From NCBI GenBank assembly GCA_023622765.1, contig JAMNYO010000141.1, forward strand, positions 1 to 64,000: a DNA stretch of 64,000 nucleotides. The letters are read 5' to 3'. Below, one piece after another: positions 18,258 to 27,297 of this stretch. The DNA comes from Bacteroidota bacterium (GTDB taxonomy: Bacteria; Bacteroidota; Bacteroidia; Bacteroidales; Dysgonomonadaceae). Each line of letters starts with the position of its first letter. Position 1 is the first letter of the stretch. The notes beneath the pieces are model-generated. The model was given only the letters and a program-made list of their open reading frames with translations, was not told where the DNA came from and did not search any database. A program made the position numbers and the translations under genes.

Positions 18258-21200
18258 TTATAATGAGAAGTTAATCCCAAAAGAGAGCGTCTTTTGTTGC
18301 GGATAGTATCCATTATTTACACCTGGCTGCTCAGGATCGATATTGTATTTCGTCAATTCGCTGAATGTGAGTATATTGGAGCCCTCTACGAACAGCCTGA
18401 TTCTATCGATGCCAACATTGCGCGTAAAGGCTACGGGAATGGTGTATCCCAGTTGGAACGATTTCAAGCGGAGATAATTTCCATTTCTGTACCAGAAAGT
18501 GGAGGAGAAACCGTTATTGTTACTGACAGTTACAAGCGAGAGACGGGGAAATTCCGCGTTTGGATTGTCTGGTCTCCATGAGTTTTCAGGCAGGAATGTT
18601 GGTGAGTTTCCGCCGTGATAGAAAAGCCTGGTAAAGGCGGTATTGTCCATTATTCCCACACTACCGGTACTAGTATATACTCCCGTCAAAGCGACAGTCC
18701 GTCCTAAACCTGACTGTAACAGTATATCGAAGTCAAATCCTTTCCATTCCCCGTTTAAATTGAGTGAGGTTTGAAATTTGGAATAGGGACTCTTGCCCAC
18801 ATATCCCATATCTTGAGCATATGTGATTCTGCCATCACCATTTCGATCCTTGTATTTGATAAATCCCGGTACCACCTTGTAACCATCTACAGTTGGAGAA
18901 TTGTCGATTTCATCCTGTGACTGGAACAGACCCTCTGCAATGAATCCGAGTTGTGCTCCCACCTCTTTACCCGTTAATTTAAGGTAGTCCGGAGTGTTTT
19001 CTGAATCTCCCGCGTAATAGAGCCATCTTCTATAGGCTAATGTGCCAACCCATTTAATACCATATTTGAAGTCTCCAATTTTATTGTTGTGGGTGATAGT
19101 GAAATCGAAGCCCCTGTAGTCAATCTTATTGACATTATCGGTGCTAAAATAATAACCTCCCATCGATGGCGGGTAGGAACCGCCTACACCTCCCAGCAGG
19201 TCATACTGATATTTGTAGAAGAGATCAATTTCCACCCCTAACAGCCCCTTCCACGCCATGAATTCAACTCCCGCGTTGTAAGTTATCGCTTTGGCCCAGG
19301 ACAAATATGGGTTGCCGAGCGTACCGGAATAGATGATGCTCTGACTTTGGTTACCAAATATTACAGCGTTGGATGTGATATTCATCAGGTTGAGATACTG
19401 AAAAGCACTAACCGCGGAGGTGGCTGTTTTGCCAATTCCTCCCCTTAATTTGAGGTTATCTATCCAATTGGCCTGGAACCACTCTTCATTGTTTATCCTC
19501 CAACCGGCGGATACTGCCGGCAGGTTGACCCATTGTGATCCCGCCATTCCGCTAAAAAGATAGCTGCCATCACGGCGAAACGATGCTTCCAGCAGGTAAC
19601 GGTTATCAAAATCGTAGTTAATTCGTCCCACGAAACCAATCAGACGGGACTGACCACTACCTCCGGAGATGATAGGTACCTTTTCTTCGCCGATACCGGT
19701 TGTATTGGTGATCATGCTCAGTTCATCCAGGGTCAAAAAATCGAGTCCGTAGCCTGTTGCTCCTAAACTGTTTGAAAAATTGTTACGGGTTTCAGCAAGT
19801 CCGAAGATGTTGATCTTGTGTTTGTTGAATTGACGATCAAAGGTGAGGCTCGACTGTGTAACCACACTGGTGGAGCTGTACGCGCTTTCCGAAAGAGATG
19901 TGTTACCGGAGTTGTTCAGGAATGGGACGTAACTGATTGACTCAGTAGAGCTTGTTGGCAAGTTGCCCATCATGGTTTTAAAGGGTACGATTAATGTCTT
20001 GTTAAACTGGAAGAACTTGTCATATGCTCCCATGAATTTCAAGCTTAAACCTTTCAGCCAGGGCGCATCATAATTGAGTGAAAAGTTTGTCTGTATAGTA
20101 GTGTTCTTCGGTCGATTATAGCCCGATTCATAGATTGCCGCTAACGGACTCACGGGGGAGGATGCGGTGCGGGTGGAGGTGTAGTACTCTCTTCCATCAT
20201 CGGCTGTAATCATTTTGGGTATATAGGGCAATGCTCTGACAGTCTGTTGCGGAATATTGTGCCAGTCGTTCGGATTTGCCGAATAGCTGGGACGGTCATG
20301 TTCGTCGAGACGTCCCGCCACATTCATCACCATTGTAATATGGTCAGTGAGCTTAGCGTCAATGTTTGCCCTTAAATTATATCGGGTGTAGTTGAAGTTA
20401 TCCACGTTTCCTTTTTGTTGAAAGGCGCTAATGGATGAGAAGAACTGCACTTTATTCGTTCCTCCTGTTGCGCTCACGTTGTGGTTCATGGTGGTACCGG
20501 TGCCGAACACCTCTTTGTACCAATTGGTGTTGCCCCACCCATCGATACCGCTCTTCATTTTTTCCACCTGCTCCGAGGTGAATACCGCTTCATCGCCATC
20601 CATCTCACGCGCTTTATTGTACCAGTAAGCGTAGCTGGGGCCATCAAGCCACTCCAGTTGGTTGGCGTTTTTGCTTATCCCGTAGGTGCCGTTGTAGGAT
20701 ATGCCCAACTTCCCCTCTTTCCCCCTCTTGGTGGTTACTATGACTACCGAGGTCGCGTTTAACCCGTAGACGGACGCCGAGGTGGCATCTTTCAAAATGG
20801 AGATCGACTCGATTTCATTCGGGTCAATTTCATTGATACTTCGGATTACGCCATCCACGATATAGGTAGCCCCCTCACCTCTAACCAACAAGGAGGCAGC
20901 ATCGTTACCGGGTTGCCCAGATTGCTGTAACATGGTGACGCCTGCCACCCTGGCGCCTAACACGTTGGTAACACCTACCACCGGTGCTTTTATCAGTTCG
21001 GTATCAGATAGGGTGGATACGGCGCCCGTGATGCTGGTCCTCTTTTGGGTCCCGTAGCCAACGACGATTACCTCGTCGAGGAACTCGGTGTCTTGTTCCA
21101 TGGTCACCTGCAGTTCCGTTCTTCCGTTAAGCGCCACCTCTTGCTCTCTGAACCCGACGTACGAGAAGAGTAGCGTGCTATTTGATGACGGCGCCCGAAG

Positions 21201-21413
21201 GGTGAAAAGTCCGTTTATATCGGTCACGGTGCCCTGATTGGTTCCTTTTACGATCACGTTGACTCCAATAAGGGCTTCTCCGGCCGTATCCACTACCTTT
21301 CCTCTTACATTCACTTGAGCGTATGAAAGAATGCTTGAGAAAAGGAACAATGATAACAACAGGAGTCGCAGAACCCCTCTGTTCCATGGTTGATTTTTCT
21401 TGTAACTATTCAT
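18258..21413 (-). CDS. SusC/RagA family TonB-linked outer-membrane transporter
   Basis: This 1051-residue protein has a signal peptide ending 'SYAQ', a carboxypeptidase-regulatory-like domain ('VNVRGKVVDTAGEALIGVNV'), a TonB box region ('LDEVIVVGYGTQKRTSITGA'), a plug ('GVTMLQQSGQPGNDAASLLVRG', 'IESISILKDATSASVYG') and a beta-barrel ending in Phe-Ser-Leu ('TLSFGINFSL'). It has no STN domain, so it is not of the FecA-signalling type. The start is preceded by the same TAATTAAT-rich leader as the isomerase gene upstream. Bases coding for the N-terminal third look more GC-rich than the rest of the gene and susD. Confidence 0.97.
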   Translation of the reverse strand: MNSYKKNQPWNRGVLRLLLLSLFLFSSILSYAQVNVRGKVVDTAGEALIGVNVIVKGTNQGTVTDINGLFTLRAPSSNSTLLFSYVGFREQEVALNGRTELQVTMEQDTEFLDEVIVVGYGTQKRTSITGAVSTLSDTELIKAPVVGVTNVLGARVAGVTMLQQSGQPGNDAASLLVRGEGATYIVDGVIRSINEIDPNEIESISILKDATSASVYGLNATSVVIVTTKRGKEGKLGISYNGTYGISKNANQLEWLDGPSYAYWYNKAREMDGDEAVFTSEQVEKMKSGIDGWGNTNWYKEVFGTGTTMNHNVSATGGTNKVQFFSSISAFQQKGNVDNFNYTRYNLRANIDAKLTDHITMVMNVAGRLDEHDRPSYSANPNDWHNIPQQTVRALPYIPKMITADDGREYYTSTRTASSPVSPLAAIYESGYNRPKNTTIQTNFSLNYDAPWLKGLSLKFMGAYDKFFQFNKTLIVPFKTMMGNLPTSSTESISYVPFLNNSGNTSLSESAYSSTSVVTQSSLTFDRQFNKHKINIFGLAETRNNFSNSLGATGYGLDFLTLDELSMITNTTGIGEEKVPIISGGSGQSRLIGFVGRINYDFDNRYLLEASFRRDGSYLFSGMAGSQWVNLPAVSAGWRINNEEWFQANWIDNLKLRGGIGKTATSAVSAFQYLNLMNITSNAVIFGNQSQSIIYSGTLGNPYLSWAKAITYNAGVEFMAWKGLLGVEIDLFYKYQYDLLGGVGGSYPPSMGGYYFSTDNVNKIDYRGFDFTITHNNKIGDFKYGIKWVGTLAYRRWLYYAGDSENTPDYLKLTGKEVGAQLGFIAEGLFQSQDEIDNSPTVDGYKVVPGFIKYKDRNGDGRITYAQDMGYVGKSPYSKFQTSLNLNGEWKGFDFDILLQSGLGRTVALTGVYTSTGSVGIMDNTAFTRLFYHGGNSPTFLPENSWRPDNPNAEFPRLSLVTVSNNNGFSSTFWYRNGNYLRLKSFQLGYTIPVAFTRNVGIDRIRLFVEGSNILTFSELTKYNIDPEQPGVNNGYYPQQKTLSFGINFSL

Positions 21414-21436
21414 GCGATTAATTAATTAATGGGTAT

Positions 21437-21472
21437 AGAACCTTTGATGGTTCTTTGAAGCATGTCTGCTTC
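21437..21472 (-). promoter_or_regulatory. two adjacent short hairpins in the susC leader
   Basis: AGAACC/GGTTCT (21437-21442 with 21449-21454, 6-base loop) and GAAGCA/TGCTTC (21457-21462 with 21467-21472, 4-base loop) lie side by side in the 111 bases between the isomerase gene and susC. Neither has a T tract, so they are not obvious terminators; they may affect mRNA stability or translation of susC. Confidence 0.4.
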
Positions 21473-21524
21473 ATACGGTTAAAATGTAAAAAATGATATG
21501 TACTTCATGTAATTGTCATGAGAT

Positions 21525-22397
21525 TTACAATAACTCCTCCGCGACCTGGTTGAAGTACTCCACGGATTGCTTGATGTGTGGGAGGTTATTGTCCCAGTCG
21601 GCTTCGTACTCGATCGTGAAGTAGCCCTTGAAATCTTGTCGCTTGAGCTCTTCCAACATCCCCTTCACGTTGAGCACGCCTGTGCCCCACACCACGTCTT
21701 CCAGTGTCTCCTCTTCGCCCTTAGGTGCGATGTCCTTGAAGTGCAGGGCAATCAGCCTTCCTTCCAACTCCTGTAAGGCTGGTATCGGCTCAATGCCCAT
21801 CCGCATGAAGTGGCCCACGTCGGCGCTCGACCCTAACAGTGGGTCTCTTTCCCCAATGCACTCCAGCAGGATCTCCGGCTTCCAGTAGGAGGCTTCGTTG
21901 GGGTGGTTATGGCAAGCCACCTTTATCCCCTCTCTCTTCGCGAGCTCTTCCACCAGGTCCCAATCTTCGCGAGCAGGTTCGGCACTGATGAACTCCATCT
22001 CCATCTCCTTGGCGAAGGCGAACACCTGTTCCCACTCGTCGCGGGCAGGGGTCCAGACGCCGGAAGAGATGATGGTCACCTCCTTCGACTTGGCCAGCTC
22101 TTTGAGTTGTTGCCGTTGTTCACCGGTGAGGTTGTAGCCAAAGACAGCATCCCCAAAGCCCTCTCCCATTTTTTGCCCTGGGTAGATCTCGATATATTGC
22201 AGTCCCAGTTCCTTGGTTTTATCCAGCGATTCCACCACGCTAAACAGGTGGAAGGTGTAGGACTGCATCGACAGTTTCCATCCCTGTTGTTCAGCTTTCG
22301 TTTCCGTTGTTGTTTCCGTTTTCGTCTTCGAGCCGGTGCAGGCAAGCAGGGAGCCTACAAGGGCGATAAGTAACCATTTGTTGATTTTCATGCTCAT
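21525..22397 (-). CDS. exported sugar phosphate isomerase/epimerase-like TIM-barrel lipoprotein
   Basis: About 290 residues, starting at the Met at 22397 because the sequence before it (attaattaatcgt) matches the leader of susC. The signal ends in a lipobox ('GSLLAC'). The TIM barrel has AP_endonuc_2 family motifs: 'QYIEIYPGQ', 'ACHNHPNEASYW', 'GSSADVGHFMRMG', 'ALHFKDIAPKG' and 'YFTIEYEADWDNN', which supply the divalent-metal ligands. Cytosolic relatives isomerise sugars such as myo-inosose or tagatose; exported versions occur with Gfo/Idh/MocA proteins in Bacteroidota glycoside loci. A role on keto-sugars in the periplasm is an inference from context. Confidence 0.85.
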   Translation of the reverse strand: MSMKINKWLLIALVGSLLACTGSKTKTETTTETKAEQQGWKLSMQSYTFHLFSVVESLDKTKELGLQYIEIYPGQKMGEGFGDAVFGYNLTGEQRQQLKELAKSKEVTIISSGVWTPARDEWEQVFAFAKEMEMEFISAEPAREDWDLVEELAKREGIKVACHNHPNEASYWKPEILLECIGERDPLLGSSADVGHFMRMGIEPIPALQELEGRLIALHFKDIAPKGEEETLEDVVWGTGVLNVKGMLEELKRQDFKGYFTIEYEADWDNNLPHIKQSVEYFNQVAEELL

Positions 22398-22475
22398 ACG
22401 ATTAATTAATTTTTTTATGCAACGCGTGCCCAATTAATTCGGGCACGCGTCGCTTGGTTTGTTATTCAGGTTACC

Positions 22476-23996
22476 TTACTCGGTTTCGGGCATCGGTGGC
22501 AGTGTGAACCCGTTCCGGTAGGTATGTTTTATCCATTCGTTGGCCATCTCGAGCGCGTTGAATTCGGCGAACCGGCGGTCGAACTTGGGGTCGCCATCAA
22601 TTACCGCGTACTCGTCGACCGTCACGATCTTGATGGTATCGTTCGGTGAAATGTTGGTGAACTGCATGTTTTCACCGTCCCACTTTAGTTCGCGGTGCAG
22701 TCCATGCAGTCCCGAGAGGCGGGTGGCCAAAACGCCCATCACCACCATCTCGTTGAAGGGTCCCGAGAACTGGAAGTTGGAGGAGGCTTCCGTTCTGCTC
22801 TCTGGCGACTCCTTGCATGCTCGTATCCAGTCCTGCTCGTGGGCGTCGGTGCTCCAGATGTTCCCGTTACCCCCTTTCACGCGGGGGAGTGTCGGTTCTG
22901 GTCGGGTGAAGTCGTTCATCAGGGAGGTCGGCAGGAGCGTTGGGTTCATTCCGTAGCAGCCGGTCATGATCTTCCCTTTAGTCCCGATGAGGATGATTCC
23001 CCCGTTTTCGTCCCCCATCATCTCCCCGTCTTTCAACTCCTCGGGGCGATTCGGCACCAGCCCTCCGTCGTACCAGTGGACGGTCAGCTCGGGCATGTTC
23101 ACCTTCCCCTTGGACGGTCGTGCCGGGAACTTATAGGTGACCTTCTGGGCTTGTGGTGGCGAGTAGAGGTTCGAGAGCGTTGAGCTACCCTCTACGCTAA
23201 CCGGGTACTTGAGGTCTAGTGCCCAGTAGAGCGGGTCCATGATATGGCAGGCCATGTCGCCCAGTGCACCGGTTCCAAAGTCCCAGAACCCCCTCCAGTT
23301 CCAAGGTGTGTAGGCGGGGTCGTAGGGTCGCTTTTCGGCGGGCCCGATGAACAGGTCCCAATCGAGTGTGTCCGGAACGGGTACGCCCCCCTTGGGTTCG
23401 GCCAACCCTTGTGGCCAGATGGGCCGGTCTGTCCAGCAGTGCGCCTCGTAAACATCACCGATCACGCCCGAATGCACCCATTCGGTTAGTTCTCGGCACC
23501 AGTCGAAGGAGTTCCCCTGGTTTCCCATCTGGGTGGCCACCCGGTATTTCTTGGCCAGCTTGGTCAGCAGGCGGGACTCGTACACGCTATGGGTGAGCGG
23601 CTTTTGTACGTAGGCGTGTTTGCCCAAGGTGATGGCGTGCGCTGTCACACCGGCGTGGGTGTGGTCGGGTGTGGCCACCATGATAGCGTCGATGCTCTTG
23701 GCCATCTTGTCGAACATCTCCCTCCAGTCTTTAAACCGCTCTGCGTTAGGGTAATCCTGAAACGTTTTCGCCGCGTAGTTCCAGTCCACGTCGCACAGCG
23801 CGATGATGTTTTCCGTCTTCATGTTGGCCAGGTTACGGCGTCCCACGCCACCCACGCCAATCCCGGCGATGTTCAACTTATCGCTGGGAGCCATGTGGCC
23901 AAATGACTTGCCCAAGATGTTGTTGGGAACGATGGTCAATCCCACGGCACCGGCGGCCGCTGTTTTTAAAAAGCTTCTTCGTGAATAGGTTGTCAT
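22476..23996 (-). CDS. Tat-exported Gfo/Idh/MocA family oxidoreductase (second of pair)
   Basis: About 506 residues from the Met at 23996. The N-terminus is a twin-arginine signal (YSRRSFLKTAAAGAVGL). The Rossmann motif is 'IAGIGVGGVGRRNLANM', followed by 'IDAIMVATPDHTHAGVTAHAI' and the conserved 'GKHAYVQKPLTHSVYESRLL' with the family's catalytic-region Lys. Exported members can hold NAD(P) tightly and oxidise or interconvert sugar hydroxyls. It is 46 percent longer than cytosolic Gfo/Idh proteins because of inserts around 'GPAEKRPYDPAYTPWNWRGF'. It has its own promoter. Confidence 0.9.
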   Translation of the reverse strand: MTTYSRRSFLKTAAAGAVGLTIVPNNILGKSFGHMAPSDKLNIAGIGVGGVGRRNLANMKTENIIALCDVDWNYAAKTFQDYPNAERFKDWREMFDKMAKSIDAIMVATPDHTHAGVTAHAITLGKHAYVQKPLTHSVYESRLLTKLAKKYRVATQMGNQGNSFDWCRELTEWVHSGVIGDVYEAHCWTDRPIWPQGLAEPKGGVPVPDTLDWDLFIGPAEKRPYDPAYTPWNWRGFWDFGTGALGDMACHIMDPLYWALDLKYPVSVEGSSTLSNLYSPPQAQKVTYKFPARPSKGKVNMPELTVHWYDGGLVPNRPEELKDGEMMGDENGGIILIGTKGKIMTGCYGMNPTLLPTSLMNDFTRPEPTLPRVKGGNGNIWSTDAHEQDWIRACKESPESRTEASSNFQFSGPFNEMVVMGVLATRLSGLHGLHRELKWDGENMQFTNISPNDTIKIVTVDEYAVIDGDPKFDRRFAEFNALEMANEWIKHTYRNGFTLPPMPETE

Positions 23997-24084
23997 ATTC
24001 TTTGGTTGTTTTAAATGATACTTTAGGTTATCAGCCACTACTTCAGGTATTCTTATGTTATGTTTTTTACAGTTAACCAGCCTA

Positions 24085-24116
24085 CAAATTTAATAGAATT
24101 AAGCTTAATGAACAAA
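24085..24116 (-). promoter_or_regulatory. Bacteroidota-type promoter for the second Gfo/Idh/MocA gene
   Basis: On the minus strand TTTG (24113-24116) and TAAATTTG (24085-24092) are separated by exactly 20 bases, a full match to the primary sigma consensus. Transcription should start near 24078, about 82 bases before the start codon at 23996. The 181-base gap between the two Gfo/Idh genes therefore probably starts a second transcript covering the isomerase and susCD. Confidence 0.75.
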
Positions 24117-24177
24117 TCTTGTGGAAAATATTGGGAGGTATCGCTGAAAAAACAACAAAAATTAACAGATTTGCCGG

Positions 24178-25599
24178 TTACAACGTCCACGGTTTTCTGT
24201 ATTCATAAGAGAGGTATTTGTTCGCCGTCTCCGAATTCTTAAACCTTTCGTTTACCGCGTCCCACTCTAACCTCTCGCCTGTCAACAGGGCAATTGTGCC
24301 CAAATGCGCCATGGTGGTGGATCGATGGCCGATCTCAAGCGTAGCCCACGGCTGCTCACGCGATTTCACGCAGTCCAAGAAGTTCCGGATCAAATTGAAC
24401 GCGCTATCCTTGTAGCTTCCATCGATCAGGAGCGTGTCATTCGTCGTAAGTGAGTAGTTCTCAGCCTCTATCATCGGTTTCCACGTTTGAAACTGACCAG
24501 CGATAGCGGGAGTGATCTTGTAATCGTTCTCACCGGTATGCAGGGTCCCCTTCGTACCCCTTAACTCAAGGAAACCGTGGGGGATGAAACTACCGCTACT
24601 ACCTTCCAAAATGGACATCGTGACCAACACGCCCGATCTGAATTCATAGGTGACATGCATCGTGTCGGGAATGGTGCGGTCGTCGTCTACCACGTATTTT
24701 CCCCCGTGAGCGCTTATTGCCGTCGGGGCCTCTTCGTTTAATAGCCAACGCAGCAGGTCGAGGTAGTGTACCCCGTTGTTTGTAATTTGGTTGGCGTAAT
24801 CTTCCCACCAGCGGAACTTGTAGGGTGCAATGTTGTATTGATAGGGTCGATATGGCCTTGGACCGAGCCACATGTCCCAGTCGAAGTTGGTGGGGGGTGC
24901 CTCGGGTTGTAGCTTCCCGATACCATTTGGTGCCATGTTGCCTACATGGCACGCGGTTGCAAAGGTTACCTTTCCGATTTTACCCGCCGGTACCTCTTTT
25001 GCCAGTTTTTGAAAAATTGTTGCTCCGCGCCTATTCAATCCCACGGTTACTACCTGTCGGCTGCTATTTCCCGCCTCCACCATCTTTCTGCCTTCCGCTA
25101 TCGTTTTCGACAGCGGTTTTTCCACGAAGACATCTTTCCCCGCGTCGATAGCGTCAATGGTTTGTAAAGCGTGCCAGTGGTCAGGTGTCCCGATACAAAC
25201 CGCGTCAATCTCATTATCTTCCAACAGCAGTCGATAATCTTTGAAAGTCTTCACCTTATTGGGAAACTTTTCGCCCATTCTGGGAATCTTTTCTTTCATA
25301 TCTCTCACGTAGCGCTCGTGTACCGCGGAGAAATCGCGTGTTACGTAGGGTTCATATACATCGCAGAGGGCTGCTACTTCACAATCGGGTTGTTCCATGA
25401 ATAGATGCAATAGTTGGGTTCCGCGGTTACCGACGCCAATAAAACCGACACGTATTTTGTCGTTTGCCCCGATGACCCTCTTATTTATATCTACAATCGG
25501 TGCGGCTACTGATCTATTCCCTAGTCCAGATACCGATAACCCGGCGACTGCCGCGGTTGATTTCTTCAAGAAATCCCTTCGTGTTGTTTTTGTTTGCAT
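24178..25599 (-). CDS. Tat-exported Gfo/Idh/MocA family oxidoreductase (first of pair)
   Basis: A 473-residue protein with a twin-arginine signal (TTRRDFLKKSTAAVAGL). It has the Rossmann motif 'VGFIGVGNRGTQLLHLF', then 'IDAVCIGTPDHWHALQTIDAI', and the catalytic-region motif 'GKDVFVEKPLSKTIAEGRKM'. The substrate domain contains 'WDMWLGPRPYRPYQYNIAPYKFRWW'. It is only moderately similar to the second Gfo/Idh protein of the locus, so the two may act on different substrates or in opposite directions. It starts 33 bases after the enolase-superfamily gene ends. Confidence 0.9.
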   Translation of the reverse strand: MQTKTTRRDFLKKSTAAVAGLSVSGLGNRSVAAPIVDINKRVIGANDKIRVGFIGVGNRGTQLLHLFMEQPDCEVAALCDVYEPYVTRDFSAVHERYVRDMKEKIPRMGEKFPNKVKTFKDYRLLLEDNEIDAVCIGTPDHWHALQTIDAIDAGKDVFVEKPLSKTIAEGRKMVEAGNSSRQVVTVGLNRRGATIFQKLAKEVPAGKIGKVTFATACHVGNMAPNGIGKLQPEAPPTNFDWDMWLGPRPYRPYQYNIAPYKFRWWEDYANQITNNGVHYLDLLRWLLNEEAPTAISAHGGKYVVDDDRTIPDTMHVTYEFRSGVLVTMSILEGSSGSFIPHGFLELRGTKGTLHTGENDYKITPAIAGQFQTWKPMIEAENYSLTTNDTLLIDGSYKDSAFNLIRNFLDCVKSREQPWATLEIGHRSTTMAHLGTIALLTGERLEWDAVNERFKNSETANKYLSYEYRKPWTL

Positions 25600-25632
25600 A
25601 GGTTTATTCTGTTTTTATGTTTTGTCGTGCTT

Positions 25633-27057
25633 TTACTTGATAAACATCGCCTCGTAATAGGGGATAGGGTCAAAAATCCCACCCCCGGTTTTGAAATAGT
25701 TCTCGTCAGTATGGTAAAACCCGCCCTTTACCTCTACCCAGGGTGCTTTATGTTGAGGGAAACGTTGCTGCATCTGCTTCCAATTCATGTAGTTTTGATG
25801 CCCGTTGCTCTCTATCAACCCTAGGTTTTCTAAACCCGGAAAGGCTGGAAGCCGTGCGGCAACGTTTTTATTCCATTCCACCAGCACGGGGTTGACCGTT
25901 AAATCGGCACAGAAACAGGGGATATCTCTCTCAGTGGCCGCTTTCGCTATTTTCATGCTCATGCTTAATGTTTTAGCTATGGGCTTGAGAGCCACGGCCT
26001 TGTACCCCATGCTCGCGCGTTCAATAGTATCCTTATCTGTATGTGCACTCTCGTCGACTGCCAAGCGAATCGGGATCTCAGAGACGTCTATTTCCAAATC
26101 TTCGGAGAAGGGTTCTTCGATCATAACGATCTGTTCCAACGCGCCAATCTTGTCGGCATGCTCTAAAAAGCGGTAGAATAGATCTTTCGTCTCGTACCTG
26201 CCATTGGCATCAAAGTAGTAAGGTAACTTCCCGTTTTTCGTGTAGGGAGTAGGAATCTCCTTTAGGACGTCGTGAATTTCGGTAAGGCGCCTTTTATCTT
26301 TCTCAAGCATCTCTTCTTGAGTCCCTGACTGCCCGATTTTCACTTTCATAAAGAAATAGCCCATTTCCACCTCTCTTCTCAGCTCTTCCGGGGTCACGTT
26401 GTACGAAATCAAGGGCATTGCCGCGAGCTTCTCATGTTTTGTCGAGAAAGTGGATTGGTATTCAGGTGGAATCAAGTCATCGAAGTCAGTAATCCCTCTC
26501 TCTTTCGCGTAGAGCAGCCAAAGGGCATTATCAACGGACACCAGCGCGTTTAGCGCGAACGTTTTACGCAGTGTGGGGTTGGATGTAATCGTTTTCCCGT
26601 ACTCGAATACCTCTTCATACAACGGCTCGATCAAATCCATGGGAGAGCTAAAGGAGCAGTTTTTAAGCAACTTGAGCGCGTGTTCGGTTAACGCGAGCAT
26701 ATAGGCATTTCCCCCGGCTTCTGAGCTGTTGGAGAATACGGTGCCATCAGACCATAGTACGCTTTGTGTTCCTAAGCCTATGGCGTGCTGCCCGCTATCG
26801 CTTTCGAGGAAGCTTATAACCTGCCATAACTCGCTAAGGTAGCCCCCCTTGAAGCCGAAGGGACTTAAAAGGGGTTCACGTTCAAATTGAAGCCCCACGT
26901 TGGTGACTGTAATATCTCCCTTGATCGCGCTAAGGGGAGAGGCAGGGGAAGCCGATTCGTTGGGTTTATTTCCCGTCCGTACGCACCCTCCATGCAGGAA
27001 TGAAATGCCACCCAACGCCCCAATACCGGTTCTTATGAATTCTCTTCTCGATGCCAT
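25633..27057 (-). CDS. exported enolase-superfamily enzyme (mandelate racemase/muconate lactonizing group)
   Basis: A 474-residue protein. The N-terminus 'MASRREFIRTGIGALGGISF' is a twin-arginine-type signal. The barrel carries the superfamily residues: 'FFMKVKIGQ' (KxK base), metal ligands in 'YYFDANGRYE', 'VMIEEPF' and 'LAVDESA', and the second Lys in 'AVALKPIAKT'. This pattern is that of the muconate lactonizing/dipeptide epimerase subgroup, which abstracts an alpha proton next to a carboxylate. Most relatives are cytosolic, so export is unusual. It is the first gene of the locus. The substrate is unknown: an acid sugar or a dipeptide are both possible. Confidence 0.82.
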   Translation of the reverse strand: MASRREFIRTGIGALGGISFLHGGCVRTGNKPNESASPASPLSAIKGDITVTNVGLQFEREPLLSPFGFKGGYLSELWQVISFLESDSGQHAIGLGTQSVLWSDGTVFSNSSEAGGNAYMLALTEHALKLLKNCSFSSPMDLIEPLYEEVFEYGKTITSNPTLRKTFALNALVSVDNALWLLYAKERGITDFDDLIPPEYQSTFSTKHEKLAAMPLISYNVTPEELRREVEMGYFFMKVKIGQSGTQEEMLEKDKRRLTEIHDVLKEIPTPYTKNGKLPYYFDANGRYETKDLFYRFLEHADKIGALEQIVMIEEPFSEDLEIDVSEIPIRLAVDESAHTDKDTIERASMGYKAVALKPIAKTLSMSMKIAKAATERDIPCFCADLTVNPVLVEWNKNVAARLPAFPGLENLGLIESNGHQNYMNWKQMQQRFPQHKAPWVEVKGGFYHTDENYFKTGGGIFDPIPYYEAMFIK

Positions 27058-27121
27058 TTCACGTTAAAATAGATGTTAGGTGTGTAAGGCATAATGTCAC
27101 TATAATGTTGATCGATACCTC

Positions 27122-27129
27122 CAAAGATA
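27122..27129 (-). promoter_or_regulatory. possible -7 element of the utilisation locus
   Basis: TATCTTTG on the minus strand matches TAnnTTTG, 65 bases before the start codon of the enolase-superfamily gene. No good TTTG is found 19-20 bases further upstream, so an activator may be needed or the site may be chance. Confidence 0.4.
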
Positions 27130-27191
27130 CAAAGAAAAGCGTTTAAAGTGTAAGTATTGCTTAACATTTTGCGCACTCGCGCTTTAAAAAG

Positions 27192-27297
27192 CTATTCCAA
27201 GGCGATACATGTTACATTCGCATCCCCTTTTTCTCGTAGCGTGCTTTGCAATACCCGGGTGATTTCCAGAGGGGCAACCTCGATTCCCCCGTGAACC
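27192..27297 (-). other. possible coding remnant after the M24 peptidase gene
   Basis: This 106-base stretch, in another frame than the peptidase gene and directly after its stop, reads 'VHGGIEVAPLEITRVLQSTL' and then 15 more residues to a TAG. It has protein-like composition without its own start. It could be the end of a lost gene. I do not recognise a family, and it may be chance. Confidence 0.2.
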
